Positions 1 to 9,575 of a stretch of DNA of 37,783 bases are shown piece by piece. Both the position numbers and the translations under genes were made by a program. The DNA comes from Actinomycetota bacterium (GTDB lineage Bacteria; Actinomycetota; Acidimicrobiia; Spongiisociales; UBA5794): the NCBI GenBank assembly GCA_011371355.1, contig DRQR01000111.1, positions 1-37,783 of the forward strand, given 5' to 3'. The notes beneath the pieces were generated by a model that was given only the letters and a program-made list of their open reading frames with translations, ran no database searches and had not been told where the DNA came from. Position 1 is the first letter of the stretch. Every line of letters begins with the position of its first letter.

Positions 1-384
1 GCGCTCGTGCGGTTCGAGTCCCACCTCGAGGACGTGGGGACGGTGGTCACCGATCCGGACCGGATCGCCCAGATCCTCGCCAACCTCCTCGACAACGCCC
101 TCCGATACACCCCCGAGGGAGGCACGGTGACGGTCACCCTCGCCCGAGACGACGGCGTCGTGCGGCTCGCGGTCGCCGACACGGGCCCCGGCATCGACCC
201 CGAGGACCTGCCGCGGATCTTCGACCGTCTCTACGTCGCCGAGCGGTACCGACCCCTCCGCCCCGAGGGGTCGGGACTCGGTCTGGCGATCGTCAAGGAG
301 CTCGTCGACGCCCTCGGAGCCGAGGTGCTCGTCGAGAGCGTTCCCGGCCGGGGCACGCGCGTCGAGGTGCGGCTCGCTCGGTAG
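1..384 (+). CDS. sensor histidine kinase, C-terminal HATPase_c part (5' truncated by window)
   Basis: N-box ILANLLDNALRYTPEGG, G1 VADTGPGIDPEDLPRIFDR, G2 GSGLGLAIVKELV; reading frame open to the window edge. Confidence 0.9.
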   Translation, partial: ALVRFESHLEDVGTVVTDPDRIAQILANLLDNALRYTPEGGTVTVTLARDDGVVRLAVADTGPGIDPEDLPRIFDRLYVAERYRPLRPEGSGLGLAIVKELVDALGAEVLVESVPGRGTRVEVRLAR

Positions 385-395
385 CCTCGGCGCCC

Positions 396-704
396 ATGTC
401 CCGTACGACGCTCGCCGTGGCCCTCGCCGCCGTGGTCCTCGGCACCGCTTGTACCGATCCGGCGGTCGGGAAGACCGACCGGGAGCTCTACGAGGCCGTC
501 TGTGCGCGGTGTCACGGCGTCGACCTCGAAGGGGGGATCGGACCGGCCCTCGGGCCGGGTTCCAGGGCGGAGACCCTCACCGACGACCAGCTCCGCGGGG
601 TCATCGAGGTCGGACCCGGGGCGATGCCGTCCTTCCGTCGCCTCGACGACGACCAGGTCGACTCCCTCGTCGCCTACCTGCGCCGGCGGCAACGAGACCG
701 GTGA
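396..704 (+). CDS. monoheme c-type cytochrome, probable lipoprotein
   Basis: Signal peptide with lipobox LGTAC, heme motif CARCH, candidate axial Met in GPGAMPSF, C-terminal DDQVDSLVAYLRR typical of class I cytochrome c. Confidence 0.85.
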   Translation: MSRTTLAVALAAVVLGTACTDPAVGKTDRELYEAVCARCHGVDLEGGIGPALGPGSRAETLTDDQLRGVIEVGPGAMPSFRRLDDDQVDSLVAYLRRRQRDR

Positions 705-728
705 TCGGGAAGGCCCTACCATCGGAGG

Positions 729-1481
729 ATGCTCGACCATATCGTCAGCGTGGCCCGACGGAGGGCCGCCGTCGTGGCGGCCCGTCCGGTCGAGGCTCCC
801 GCGGCTCGCAGGCGTTCGCTGCGGAGGGCGCTCCGAGGGCGTGGTCTGGCGGTGATCGCCGAGGTGAAGCGACGTTCGCCCTCCGCCGGGTCCCTCGCCG
901 ACGATCTCGACGCCGCGGACCAGGCGCGCCGCTACGTCGAGGGCGGGGCCGCGGCGGTCTCGGTCCTCACCGAGCCCGAGTTCTTCGCCGGTTCCCTCGA
1001 CGACCTCCGGGCGGTGCGACGGGCGGTGACGGTACCGATCCTCCGCAAGGACTTCCTCCTCCATCCCGCCCAGGTGGCCGAGGCGGCCGCCGCGGGCGCC
1101 GACGCCGTGCTCCTCATCGCCGCGATCGTCGACGACGACGTCCTGGGTGCCCTCATCGCCGAAGCCCGGAGGCTCGGACTCGACGCCCTCGTCGAGGTCC
1201 ACGACGAAGCGGAGGTGGCGCGGGCCCTGGGGGCGGGTGCCGACCTCGTCGGCGTGAACAATCGGGACCTGACGACCTTCGAGGTGGATCTCGGGGTCGC
1301 CGAGCGACTCGCGAACCTCCTCCCGGACGACGTCGTCCGGGTCGCCGAGTCGGGGGTGTCGGACGTCCGGGGGGCGCGCCGGATGGCCGCCGCGGGCTAC
1401 GACGCCATCCTCGTGGGCGAGGCGGCGGTGCGGGCCGAGGATCCGGCGGCCTTCGTCGCCGCCCTCGGGGGGGCGCGATGA
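729..1481 (+). CDS. trpC: indole-3-glycerol phosphate synthase
   Basis: [43 protein letters not shown]; followed by trpF with ATGA overlap. Confidence 0.95.
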   Translation: MLDHIVSVARRRAAVVAARPVEAPAARRRSLRRALRGRGLAVIAEVKRRSPSAGSLADDLDAADQARRYVEGGAAAVSVLTEPEFFAGSLDDLRAVRRAVTVPILRKDFLLHPAQVAEAAAAGADAVLLIAAIVDDDVLGALIAEARRLGLDALVEVHDEAEVARALGAGADLVGVNNRDLTTFEVDLGVAERLANLLPDDVVRVAESGVSDVRGARRMAAAGYDAILVGEAAVRAEDPAAFVAALGGAR

Positions 1482-2080
1482 CCTGGGTGAAGGTCTGCGG
1501 GATCACCTGCGAGGAGGATCTCGAGGTCGCCGAGGCGGCCGGGGCCGACGCCGTAGGCCTCGTCGTGGCGCCCTCGTCGCCGCGGGCCGTGGCGGTGGAT
1601 CGGGCTCGCCGGCTCGCCCGGCGCACCTCGCTGGCGACCGTGCTCGTGACCGTCGATCTCGACCCCGGGGAGCTCCTCTCCCTCGCCGCGACGACCGGCG
1701 TCACCCACGTCCAGCCCCACGGCGCGGGCCGCGTCGAGGCCGCCGCCGCGGCGCTCGCCGAGGGCCTCGAGGTGCTCTTCCCGGTGGGGGTGGGCGCCGC
1801 GGTGGAGGCGACGGTCCCTCCGGCGGGGGCGACGGTCCTCTACGACCGGGCGTCGCCGCGCCACGGAGGGACGGGGACCGGGTTCGACTGGTCGCTCGTC
1901 GTCGACGCTCCCGGTCCCTACGTGCTCGCCGGGGGGTTGGGTCCGGACAACGTCGCCGAGGCGGTGGCGCGGCTCGATCCCTGGGGCGTGGACGCGTCGA
2001 GCCGTCTCGAGGTTGCCCCGGGGCGCAAGGACCCGAGGAAGGTCGTCGAGTTCGTGCGACGGGCGAAGGGGGAGGGGTGA
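1478..2080 (+). CDS. trpF: phosphoribosylanthranilate isomerase
   Basis: WVKVCGIT start, [36 protein letters not shown] at 1478 overlaps trpC stop. Confidence 0.93.
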   Translation: MTWVKVCGITCEEDLEVAEAAGADAVGLVVAPSSPRAVAVDRARRLARRTSLATVLVTVDLDPGELLSLAATTGVTHVQPHGAGRVEAAAAALAEGLEVLFPVGVGAAVEATVPPAGATVLYDRASPRHGGTGTGFDWSLVVDAPGPYVLAGGLGPDNVAEAVARLDPWGVDASSRLEVAPGRKDPRKVVEFVRRAKGEG

Positions 2081-3252
2081 CCGCGACGTCGACCGGCCGC
2101 TTCGGGCCCTACGGGGGACGGTTCGCACCGGAGACCCTCATGCCCGCCCTCACCGAACTCGAGGAGGCCTTCACCGCGGCGATGGCCGATCCGGCCTTCC
2201 GGGGGGAGCTCGACGGACTCCTCCGGGACTTCGTGGGGCGCCCCACGCCGGTGTTCCGGGCCGCCCGGCTCTCCGAGCGACTCGGTCTCGATCTGTGGCT
2301 GAAGCGCGAGGACCTCGCCCACACCGGGGCCCACAAGATCAACAACACCGTGGGGCAGGCGCTCTTGGCCCGTCGCATGGGCAAGCCGAGGGTGATCGCC
2401 GAGACCGGCGCCGGCCAGCACGGCGTGGCGACGGCCACCGCCTGTGCCCTCCTCGGACTCGACTGCGTCGTCTACATGGGGGCCAAGGACATCGAGCGGC
2501 AGGCCCTCAACGTCTACCGGATGGAGCTCCTCGGCGCCGAGGTGGTCGCCGTCACCACGGGGGCGAAGACCCTGAAGGACGCCGTCTCGGAGGCGCTCCG
2601 GGACTGGGTGGGCAGCGTGGAGACCACCCACTACATCATCGGCTCGGTCGTGGGTCCCCATCCGTTCCCGGTCATCGTTCGCGAGTTCCAACGGGTGATC
2701 GGGGACGAGCTCCGCCGCCAGATGGACGGGCGGGACCGGCCCGCACCCGAGGTCGTCGTCGCCTGCGTCGGCGGGGGCTCGAATGCGATGGGGGTCTTCC
2801 ATCCCTACGTGGAGGCGGGGGAGGACGTGGAGCTCGTCGGCGTGGAGGCGGCGGGGCTCGGGATCGAGAGCGGCCGGCACGGGGCGTCCCTGGGGGCGGG
2901 CAGCCCCGGGGTGCTCCACGGGGCGCTGACCTACATGCTCCAGGACGACGAGGGCCAGGTCCTCGAGGCGCACTCGATCTCCGCCGGACTCGACTACCCG
3001 GGGGTGGGCCCCGAGCACGCCTACTACAAGGACGCCGGGCTCGTGCGGTACGAGGCGGTCACCGACGCCGAGGCCCTCGACGCCTTCCATCTCCTCGCCG
3101 AGGTGGAGGGGATCATCCCGGCCCTCGAGTCGGCCCACGCCCTCGCCTGGGTGGTCCGGGAGGCGCCGAGGCTCGCCGGACGGCGTGTCGTGGTGAACCT
3201 GTCGGGGCGCGGCGACAAAGACGTCGAGCAGGTGGCGGCCCTCGATGCGTGA
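2077..3252 (+). CDS. trpB: tryptophan synthase beta subunit
   Basis: [19 protein letters not shown] lysine motif [20 protein letters not shown] start overlapping trpF stop. Confidence 0.97.
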   Translation: MTATSTGRFGPYGGRFAPETLMPALTELEEAFTAAMADPAFRGELDGLLRDFVGRPTPVFRAARLSERLGLDLWLKREDLAHTGAHKINNTVGQALLARRMGKPRVIAETGAGQHGVATATACALLGLDCVVYMGAKDIERQALNVYRMELLGAEVVAVTTGAKTLKDAVSEALRDWVGSVETTHYIIGSVVGPHPFPVIVREFQRVIGDELRRQMDGRDRPAPEVVVACVGGGSNAMGVFHPYVEAGEDVELVGVEAAGLGIESGRHGASLGAGSPGVLHGALTYMLQDDEGQVLEAHSISAGLDYPGVGPEHAYYKDAGLVRYEAVTDAEALDAFHLLAEVEGIIPALESAHALAWVVREAPRLAGRRVVVNLSGRGDKDVEQVAALDA

Positions 3253-4066
3253 GCTTCGGCGGCGCTTCGAACGATGCGCGGCGGAGGGCCGGGCGGCCTT
3301 CCTTCCCTACCTCACCGCCGGGCTGCCCGACCCCGACTCGGCGCTCACGGCCTTCGAGGCGATGGCCGAGGCGGGGGCCGACGGCTTCGAGGTGGGGATC
3401 CCCTACTCGGATCCCCTCATGGACGGTCCGGTGATCCAAGAGGCGGCGCGGCGCGCCCTCGCCGCCGGCATGGACGTCGACCGGTCCTTCGAGCTCGTGG
3501 CCGGCGTCGTCGACCGAACCGGGGTGCCGGTGATCGCGATGACCTACGTGAACCCGGTGCTCCGCCGCGGCGTGGCGCGGTTCATGGCCGACGCGGCGGC
3601 GGCGGGGGCGAGCGGGGTGATCGTCGCCGACCTGCCCGTCGACGAGGCCGATCCCTTCCTCGACGCCGCCCGGGACGCAGGAGTGGACCTCGCCCTCTTC
3701 GCGGCCCCGACGACCACGCCGGAGCGGCTCGCCCGCATCGGTCGGGCTCGGCCCGGGTTCGTCTACGCGATCGCCGACCTCGGGGTCACGGGAGAGCGGG
3801 ACCGGGGCTCGAGGAGGATCGGCGACCTCGTGGCGGAGATCCGACGGGTCACCGACGCGCCCGTCGTCCTCGGCGTCGGGATCACGACCGTCGACGACGT
3901 CCGGGCCGCGGCCCGGCTGGCCGACGGGGTCATCGTCGGCAGCGCCCTCGTTCGACGGGTGCTCGAGGCGTCTCCTCGCGCGGCGATCGGCGAGCTCGGG
4001 GCCGCGGTCGCCGCCTACGCGGCGGCCTGCCGTCGGGCACCGGAGAAACCTCTTCACGGAGAGTGA
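3245..4066 (+). CDS. trpA: tryptophan synthase alpha subunit
   Basis: [54 protein letters not shown]; 8-nt overlap with trpB. Confidence 0.95.
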   Translation: MRELRRRFERCAAEGRAAFLPYLTAGLPDPDSALTAFEAMAEAGADGFEVGIPYSDPLMDGPVIQEAARRALAAGMDVDRSFELVAGVVDRTGVPVIAMTYVNPVLRRGVARFMADAAAAGASGVIVADLPVDEADPFLDAARDAGVDLALFAAPTTTPERLARIGRARPGFVYAIADLGVTGERDRGSRRIGDLVAEIRRVTDAPVVLGVGITTVDDVRAAARLADGVIVGSALVRRVLEASPRAAIGELGAAVAAYAAACRRAPEKPLHGE

Positions 4067-4081
4067 GAGTTCTGCTACTCT
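4053..4081 (+). promoter_or_regulatory. sigma70-like promoter at the 3' end of trpA (TTCACG-17-TACTCT)
   Basis: TTCACG at 4053-4058 and TACTCT at 4076-4081, 17-bp spacer; no obvious ORF starts immediately downstream. Confidence 0.35.
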
Positions 4082-4203
4082 GCGTAGTCATCGGCCGAGG
4101 GGTGGCGCACTAGTCCCGACGAGGGTCACGATCTGATCCTCAAGGATCCCGCCCAGGCGCCGATGCGACAACGACGACGAGCGAGGGAGCCGAAGTCGAT
4201 GGG

Positions 4204-4286
4204 TACCGGGAGTGGGATTCGAACCCACACGGGCTTGCGCCCAGCGGATTTTGAGTCCGCCGCGTCTTCCGTTCCGCCATCCCGGC
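4204..4286 (-). tRNA. tRNA-Leu(CAA)
   Basis: Minus strand GCCGGGATGGCGGAACGGAAGACGCGGCGGACTCAAAATCCGCTGGGCGCAAGCCCGTGTGGGTTCGAATCCCACTCCCGGTA: class II with long variable arm, anticodon loop CTCAAAA, T-loop GTTCGAATC; no encoded CCA. Confidence 0.93.
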
Positions 4287-4297
4287 CGGAGACCCGT

Positions 4298-4327
4298 ATC
4301 GTACGCCGGCGCCTCGGGTTCCCTCAA
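4298..4327 (-). promoter_or_regulatory. promoter of tRNA-Leu (TTGAGG-18-TACGAT)
   Basis: On the minus strand TTGAGG, 18 bp, TACGAT, then 11 bp to the mature tRNA 5' end. Confidence 0.55.
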
Positions 4328-4384
4328 CGCCGGCGGACGACTACCGTGGGTGGCGACCGAGCACCGTCGAGAGGGGGGACGCAG

Positions 4385-5002
4385 ATGAGCCGCAGGTCGG
4401 AGCGAGGCGCGGCACTCGTCGAGATGGCCCTCGTGGTCCCCGTCCTCCTCGTCATCCTCTTCGGGATCATCGAGCTCGGGATCGCCTTCCGGGACCGACT
4501 CACGATCGGCAACGCCACCCAGACCGCCGCCCGGGTCGGTACCGCGATGGGCCAACAACCCGACGCCGACCTCCGCATCCTCCAGTCCTTCGAGCAGAGC
4601 CTCAGCGCCCTCCCCAACAGCGGCGTGGGGATCATCAAGTACGTCGACATCTTCGAGGCCGACGCCTACGGCAACCCCGTGGGCGGGTGCCCCGGCGGGA
4701 ACTGCAACCGCTACTTCTACACCTACGTCGACGGGACGGGACCCCTCTGCGACTGGACGCCGTGTCCCGACCCGGACGCCGGGTACTCGGGATGGAACTG
4801 GGCGCCGAACGAGCGCAGCATCCTCGTCGGGGACCTCGACGTCATGGGCGTCCGGATGACCTACGGCCACAGCTGGATCACCGGCGGGTTCCTGCCCCTC
4901 CCCGACGTCGCCTGCGACAGCGGATCGCCGCCGACGAACTGCTGGGCGGACACCGCCCTCATGCGAATGGAACCCCAACAGTTCGGGGTCGGGAGCCCGT
5001 GA
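4385..5002 (+). CDS. TadE-family pseudopilin
   Basis: N-terminus MSRRSERGAALVEMALVVPVLLVILFGIIELG: G|xxxxE type IV-like processing motif plus TadE hydrophobic segment. ATG 4385 preceded by purine-rich GAGAGGGGGGAC. Confidence 0.85.
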   Translation: MSRRSERGAALVEMALVVPVLLVILFGIIELGIAFRDRLTIGNATQTAARVGTAMGQQPDADLRILQSFEQSLSALPNSGVGIIKYVDIFEADAYGNPVGGCPGGNCNRYFYTYVDGTGPLCDWTPCPDPDAGYSGWNWAPNERSILVGDLDVMGVRMTYGHSWITGGFLPLPDVACDSGSPPTNCWADTALMRMEPQQFGVGSP

Positions 5003-5006
5003 CGCC

Positions 5007-6506
5007 ATGAAGTCCCTCCTCCGCCGCATCCGGGAACGCAGCACCGCCCAGGAGGGCACGGTCCTCGTGCTCACGAGCCTCCTCGTCGTCGTCATGCTCG
5101 GCATGGCCGCCTTCGCCGTCGACTACGGGTGGATCTTCTTCAACCAGCTCAAGACGCGGAAGGCCGCCGAGGCCGCCGCCCTCGCCGGCGTCGTCCACAT
5201 GCCCCTGCCGGGCTGCGCCGACCCCGACGTCGGTACGGAGCCGTACACCGTCGCCCTCGACATCGCCAAGGCGAACGGTTACACCCACGGCGTCGGCGGG
5301 GTCACCGTCACCCCTTCGATGGGAGGGACCTGCAACCGCCTCACCGTCCGGATCACCCACACCGTGCCGACCTTCTTCATGAAGGCCTTCGGGATCGCCA
5401 CGGTGGCGATCGACCAGGAGGCCACCGCGGAGCAGCTCCCGCCCCTGAAGATCGGCTCCGACGAGTCCTACCTCGGGGAGGATCCGGAAGTCGCCGGGCG
5501 CGACCGCGACTTCTGGCTCGCCACGAACGGCGACTGGACCCCGAAGGGTCAGGGCGACCCCTACACGCCGTACTGCAACGGCGCCGGTTGGGGACCATGC
5601 ACGGGGACGAACTCCGAGTTCCGCTCGCCGTCGTACTGGTACGCCTTCGACGTGCCCGCCTCCGAGGCCGGCTCCTCGATCACCTTCCAGGTCTTCGACC
5701 CCCAGGTCAACGAGGGCGGCCTCACCGTGGACTACCACCGCACCCATCCCGACGCGAGCGGCACCGAGCCCGTCGACTACACCTTCACCGTCTACGCTCC
5801 CGACGACACCCCGAACGACTGGCGGGACAACTCCTCGGTCGTCTGTTCCCGGACCTTCCGTCGGGAGGGGCAGGCCGGCTACGACCCCGCGGACATGGAC
5901 GAGTGGGTGAGCCTGTGCACGACCACCGGGATCGAGGGCATCTACGTCCTGTCCGTCCAGGTCACCGGCGACGTCTCGATCCTCAACGCCTGGTCCCTGC
6001 GGGCCCTCTCCAACGGGAGCGTGAACAACGACGTGGCCGTCTACGGGCTCGGCTCGATGTCCCTGTGGACCCCCGAGGCCGGGAGCGCTCCCCAGTTCAA
6101 ACTCGTGAAGATCGACGAGATCTACGCCGGCCAGGAGCTCGTCATCAGTCTCTGGGACGTCGGAGACATCTGGGACGACGGCACCCTCGAGCTCATGAAT
6201 CCCTCGTCGGGCGCGCCGATCAACACCCTCGACTGCCAGGTCCGGACCCGCGACGAACAGGGGGGCAACCCCACGGCGTGGACCGACGACGACGGTGCCG
6301 GGAGCTTCGGCGAGTGCTTCCTCTACATCAGCACCCAGGAGCACAACAACGAGTGGCTCGACTTCCAGATCCGCATCCCCGGCGACTACACCTGCGAAGA
6401 CGACGAGTGTTGGGCCTACATCCGCTACGGGTTCTTCGGCTCGACCACCGACCGGACCACGTGGTCGGCGCAGATCAACGGCCAGCCCATCCACCTGGTT
6501 CCCTGA
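5007..6506 (+). CDS. TadG-like pilus-associated protein with large C-terminal ectodomain
   Basis: Single N-terminal TM (TVLVLTSLLVVVMLGMAAFAVDYGWIFFNQLKTRKAAEAAALAG) typical of TadG/TadE-like proteins; long Trp/Tyr/Cys-rich remainder; adjacent to TadE. Confidence 0.75.
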   Translation: MKSLLRRIRERSTAQEGTVLVLTSLLVVVMLGMAAFAVDYGWIFFNQLKTRKAAEAAALAGVVHMPLPGCADPDVGTEPYTVALDIAKANGYTHGVGGVTVTPSMGGTCNRLTVRITHTVPTFFMKAFGIATVAIDQEATAEQLPPLKIGSDESYLGEDPEVAGRDRDFWLATNGDWTPKGQGDPYTPYCNGAGWGPCTGTNSEFRSPSYWYAFDVPASEAGSSITFQVFDPQVNEGGLTVDYHRTHPDASGTEPVDYTFTVYAPDDTPNDWRDNSSVVCSRTFRREGQAGYDPADMDEWVSLCTTTGIEGIYVLSVQVTGDVSILNAWSLRALSNGSVNNDVAVYGLGSMSLWTPEAGSAPQFKLVKIDEIYAGQELVISLWDVGDIWDDGTLELMNPSSGAPINTLDCQVRTRDEQGGNPTAWTDDDGAGSFGECFLYISTQEHNNEWLDFQIRIPGDYTCEDDECWAYIRYGFFGSTTDRTTWSAQINGQPIHLVP

Positions 6507-6513
6507 CCGGGGC

Positions 6514-6801
6514 GTGATCCCGAGGTCGAGGGCTCGTCTCGAGCGGAAGATCCTCCGCCTCGGCCGGGAGCTCGCCGCGCTCCGCGCCGAGGAGGCCCGG
6601 CTCGTCGAGGAGCTCGCCGTCCTCCGACACCTCGACGACGACGCCCGCCGGGATGCGCTCGTGACCGACGATCCCTTCGACCGAGCCGACGCCCGGCGCA
6701 CCGCCGCCGACGTCGCCCGGGCGGAACGGAACCTCGCCGCGCTCCGCGCCGAGATCGACCGCCTCGAACGTCGGCGAGCCGGCCTCCTCGACCGGATCTG
6801 A
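6514..6801 (+). CDS. small coiled-coil protein of unknown function
   Basis: GTG at 6514 in frame of ORF 6295-6801; VIPRSRARLERKILRLGRELAALRAEEARLVEELAVLRHL... heptad-like; fills the gap between the TadG-like gene and polA. Confidence 0.5.
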   Translation: MIPRSRARLERKILRLGRELAALRAEEARLVEELAVLRHLDDDARRDALVTDDPFDRADARRTAADVARAERNLAALRAEIDRLERRRAGLLDRI

Positions 6802-6823
6802 CCGCGATCGGGTCGAGACCCGG

Positions 6824-6829
6824 TACGCT
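6824..6829 (+). promoter_or_regulatory. candidate leaderless -10 element TACGCT upstream of polA
   Basis: TACGCT followed by 7 nt and the GTG start at 6837. Confidence 0.45.
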
Positions 6830-6836
6830 CCGGCGG

Positions 6837-9446
6837 GTGAAGCTCGCGCTCTTGGACGGCCACTCCCTCGCCTACCGGGCCTTCTACGCCCTCCCCTCCG
6901 ACCTCGCCACCCCGACCGGCCAGGTCACGAACGCGGTGTTCGGGTTCACCTCGATGCTCATCAAGCTCCTCACCGAGGAGCGTCCCGACGCCGTCGTCGT
7001 CGCCTGGGACCTGCCCGGTCCCACCTTCCGCACCGAGGCCTACGAGGAGTACAAGGCCCAGCGCGAGGCCGCGCCCGATCTGTTCACGGAGCAGCTCCCC
7101 CTCATCCACGAGGTGCTCGAGGCCCTCGGGATCCCCCAGCTCGGGGTGCCCGGCTACGAGGCCGACGACGTCATCGCCACCCTCGCCCGGCGGGCCAGGG
7201 CGCGGGGATGGGAGGTTCTCGTCGTCACCGGCGACCGCGACGCCTTCCAGCTCCTCGAACCGGGGATCACCGTCCTGTACACCCGCCGAGGGATCTCCGA
7301 CATCGTCCGGGCCGATCCCGCCTGGCTCGAAGAACGCTACGGGATCCGTCCCGACCAGTACGTCGACTACGCCGCGCTCCGGGGCGACCCTTCGGACAAC
7401 CTCCCCGGCGTACCCGGGGTGGGGGAGAAGACCGCCGCGCGGCTCCTCCGCGACCACGGCGACCTCGAGGGGATCTACGCCCACCTCGACGAGCTCAGTC
7501 CGAAGCTCCGGGAGAACCTCGCCGGGGCCCGGGAGCAGGTGTTCTTGAACCGCGACCTCATGCGGCTCCGCGACGACGTCCCCCTCCCCGACGACTTCTC
7601 CCTCGACGAGCTGCGCCTCGAGCCCTTCGACCGGGAGCGGGTCCGGGAGGTCTTCGACGCCCTGGCCTTCCGCGGCCTCTGGGAGCGACTCGCCGCCTAC
7701 GGGGGGTTCGCCGACCCCCCCTCCGACGAGGATCCCCTCGACGTCGAGGTCACCACGGCATCCACCGACGAGGAGGTGGCCGCCCTCGCCGCCGACGGTC
7801 CCGCCGGTGTGGAGCCCCTCTGGGACGACGACGCCCTCGTGGGGGTCGTCGCCGCCGCCGGGGACCGCATCGCCTACGTCCCCGCCGAGGGGATCGATCC
7901 CCTCGTCGACCGCGGAGCCTTCGCCGCCCACGATGCGAAACCCCTCGTTCGCGCCCTCCTCGAGATGGGGCTCGAGCCGGAGGTCGGCTTCGACACCGCC
8001 CTCGCCGCCCACCTCGTGAACCCGGCGCGGCGGGTCACCGACCTCGCCGGGCTCGCCGAACGCGAGCTCGGGCTCGTGGTCGAGACGGCCGACGACGAGG
8101 AGCGAGCTCGCCAGGGCGCCTTCGACTTCGACGACCGGGGCCCCGACCTCGACCGGGCCGGACGACGGGCCCTGGCGGTCCGGCGTCTCGTCGAGCCCCT
8201 CACCCGGCAGCTCGAGGTCCGGGGCGAGCTCGCCCTCTTCCGGGAGGTCGAGCTCCGCCTCGTGCCGGTCCTCGCCCGGATGGAGATCGCCGGCGTCCTC
8301 GTCGATCGTCCCTACCTCGAGGACCTCGGCGAGGACCTCCGCCGCCGTCTCGCCGAGATCGAACGCGCCATCCACGAGGCCGCCGGAGGGCCCTTCAACG
8401 TGAACTCGACCCACCAGCTCCGGACCCTCCTCTTCGAGCGCCTCGGCCTCCCCGTGGTGAAGAAGACCCCGAAGGGCGCCCCCTCCACCGACGCGTCCGT
8501 GCTCGAGAAGCTCGCCTCGGAGCATCCCGTGGTGGCCGACATCCTCCGCTATCGGGAACTCGAGAAACTCCGGGGGACCTACGTCGACGCGCTGCTCCGG
8601 CTCGTCGGCGACGACGGGCGCATCCGCGGCCGATTCAACCAGATGGGGGCGGCGACGGGACGTCTCTCGATGGAGCGGCCGAACCTCCAGAACATCCCGG
8701 TACGGACCGAGGAGGGTCGGGCCATCCGCCGCGCCTTCGTCGCCCCGGAGGGCTCGGTGCTCTTCGTGGCCGACTACTCCCAGATCGAGCTGCGCATCCT
8801 CGCCCACCTCTCGGGGGATCCCGGCCTCGTCGAGGCCTTCGCCGAGGGGCTCGACGTCCACGCGGCGACCGCGGCGAGGATCTCCGGCATCGCTCCCGAC
8901 GCGGTGACCCCGGAGCTGCGACGGCGCGCGAAGGCGATCAACTTCGGGCTCCTCTACGGCATGGAGGCCTACGGTCTCGCCGAACGTCTCGGCATCTCGC
9001 GCGAGGAGGCGCAGGCCCACATCGACGCCTACTTCGAGCAGTTCCCCGAGGTGGCGGCGTTCATGCGCGGGATCGTCGCCCGAGCCCGGGAGACGGGGTA
9101 CACCACCACCCTCCTCGGGCGCCGTCGGTACCTCCCCGAGCTCCAGAGCACCCGTTACCGAGATCGGCAGATGGGGGAGCGGATGGCCCTCAACGCCCCG
9201 ATCCAGGGCACGGCGGCCGACATCATCAAGAAGGCGATGGTCGAGCTCGACGCCGAGCTCGCCGCCCGCTTCGAGGCGCGGATGATCCTCCAGATCCACG
9301 ACGAGCTCGTCCTCGAAGTGCCCCTCGACGAGCTCGAGACCGTCGAGCGACTCACGAGGGAGGTCATGGAAGGGGTCGTACGGCTCGACGTCCCCCTCGT
9401 CGTCGACGTGGCCTCGGGTCCCACCCTCGCCGACTGTCTCCACTGA
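6837..9446 (+). CDS. polA: DNA polymerase I
   Basis: 5' nuclease domain (LLDGHSLAYRAFYALP); polymerase motif A DYSQIELRILAHLSGD, motif B RRAKAINFGLLYGM, motif C QIHDELVLEV. Confidence 0.97.
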   Translation: MKLALLDGHSLAYRAFYALPSDLATPTGQVTNAVFGFTSMLIKLLTEERPDAVVVAWDLPGPTFRTEAYEEYKAQREAAPDLFTEQLPLIHEVLEALGIPQLGVPGYEADDVIATLARRARARGWEVLVVTGDRDAFQLLEPGITVLYTRRGISDIVRADPAWLEERYGIRPDQYVDYAALRGDPSDNLPGVPGVGEKTAARLLRDHGDLEGIYAHLDELSPKLRENLAGAREQVFLNRDLMRLRDDVPLPDDFSLDELRLEPFDRERVREVFDALAFRGLWERLAAYGGFADPPSDEDPLDVEVTTASTDEEVAALAADGPAGVEPLWDDDALVGVVAAAGDRIAYVPAEGIDPLVDRGAFAAHDAKPLVRALLEMGLEPEVGFDTALAAHLVNPARRVTDLAGLAERELGLVVETADDEERARQGAFDFDDRGPDLDRAGRRALAVRRLVEPLTRQLEVRGELALFREVELRLVPVLARMEIAGVLVDRPYLEDLGEDLRRRLAEIERAIHEAAGGPFNVNSTHQLRTLLFERLGLPVVKKTPKGAPSTDASVLEKLASEHPVVADILRYRELEKLRGTYVDALLRLVGDDGRIRGRFNQMGAATGRLSMERPNLQNIPVRTEEGRAIRRAFVAPEGSVLFVADYSQIELRILAHLSGDPGLVEAFAEGLDVHAATAARISGIAPDAVTPELRRRAKAINFGLLYGMEAYGLAERLGISREEAQAHIDAYFEQFPEVAAFMRGIVARARETGYTTTLLGRRRYLPELQSTRYRDRQMGERMALNAPIQGTAADIIKKAMVELDAELAARFEARMILQIHDELVLEVPLDELETVERLTREVMEGVVRLDVPLVVDVASGPTLADCLH

Positions 9447-9470
9447 GCCTCGCCGGCCGTCTCCACCGAG
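9426..9470 (+). repeat. imperfect tandem duplication (22-nt units, period 23) spanning polA stop codon
   Basis: CTCGCCGACTGTCTCCACTGAG (9426-9447) and CTCGCCGGCCGTCTCCACCGAG (9449-9470), 19/22 identical. Confidence 0.8.
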
Positions 9471-9575
9471 GGTGTCCTCGGCGGGGATTCCTGGTATCTT
9501 TCGGGGGCCCTCCGCCGGCCTGGGTCCGCGCGGCGGGGCGAATCACATGTTCGGGTAAGGAGTTGATGCGCTCGT

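Noticed and set aside
4132-4155. GATCC-TCAA-GGATC mini hairpin near tRNA-Leu as a terminator
   Set aside because: Only a 5-bp stem with no T-tract; too weak to support.
4959-9443. 1494-aa minus-strand ORF antisense to TadG-like gene and polA
   Set aside because: High-GC antisense shadow ORF: the composition is Gly/Glu/Asp/Val/Arg-rich low complexity with no recognisable domain, and the plus strand carries a clear polA.
9540-9556. Possible LexA/SOS box CGAATCACATGTTCG upstream of rpsA
   Set aside because: Spacing is one nucleotide longer than the actinobacterial CGAAC-N4-GTTCG consensus and the left arm is imperfect; rpsA is not a typical SOS gene.
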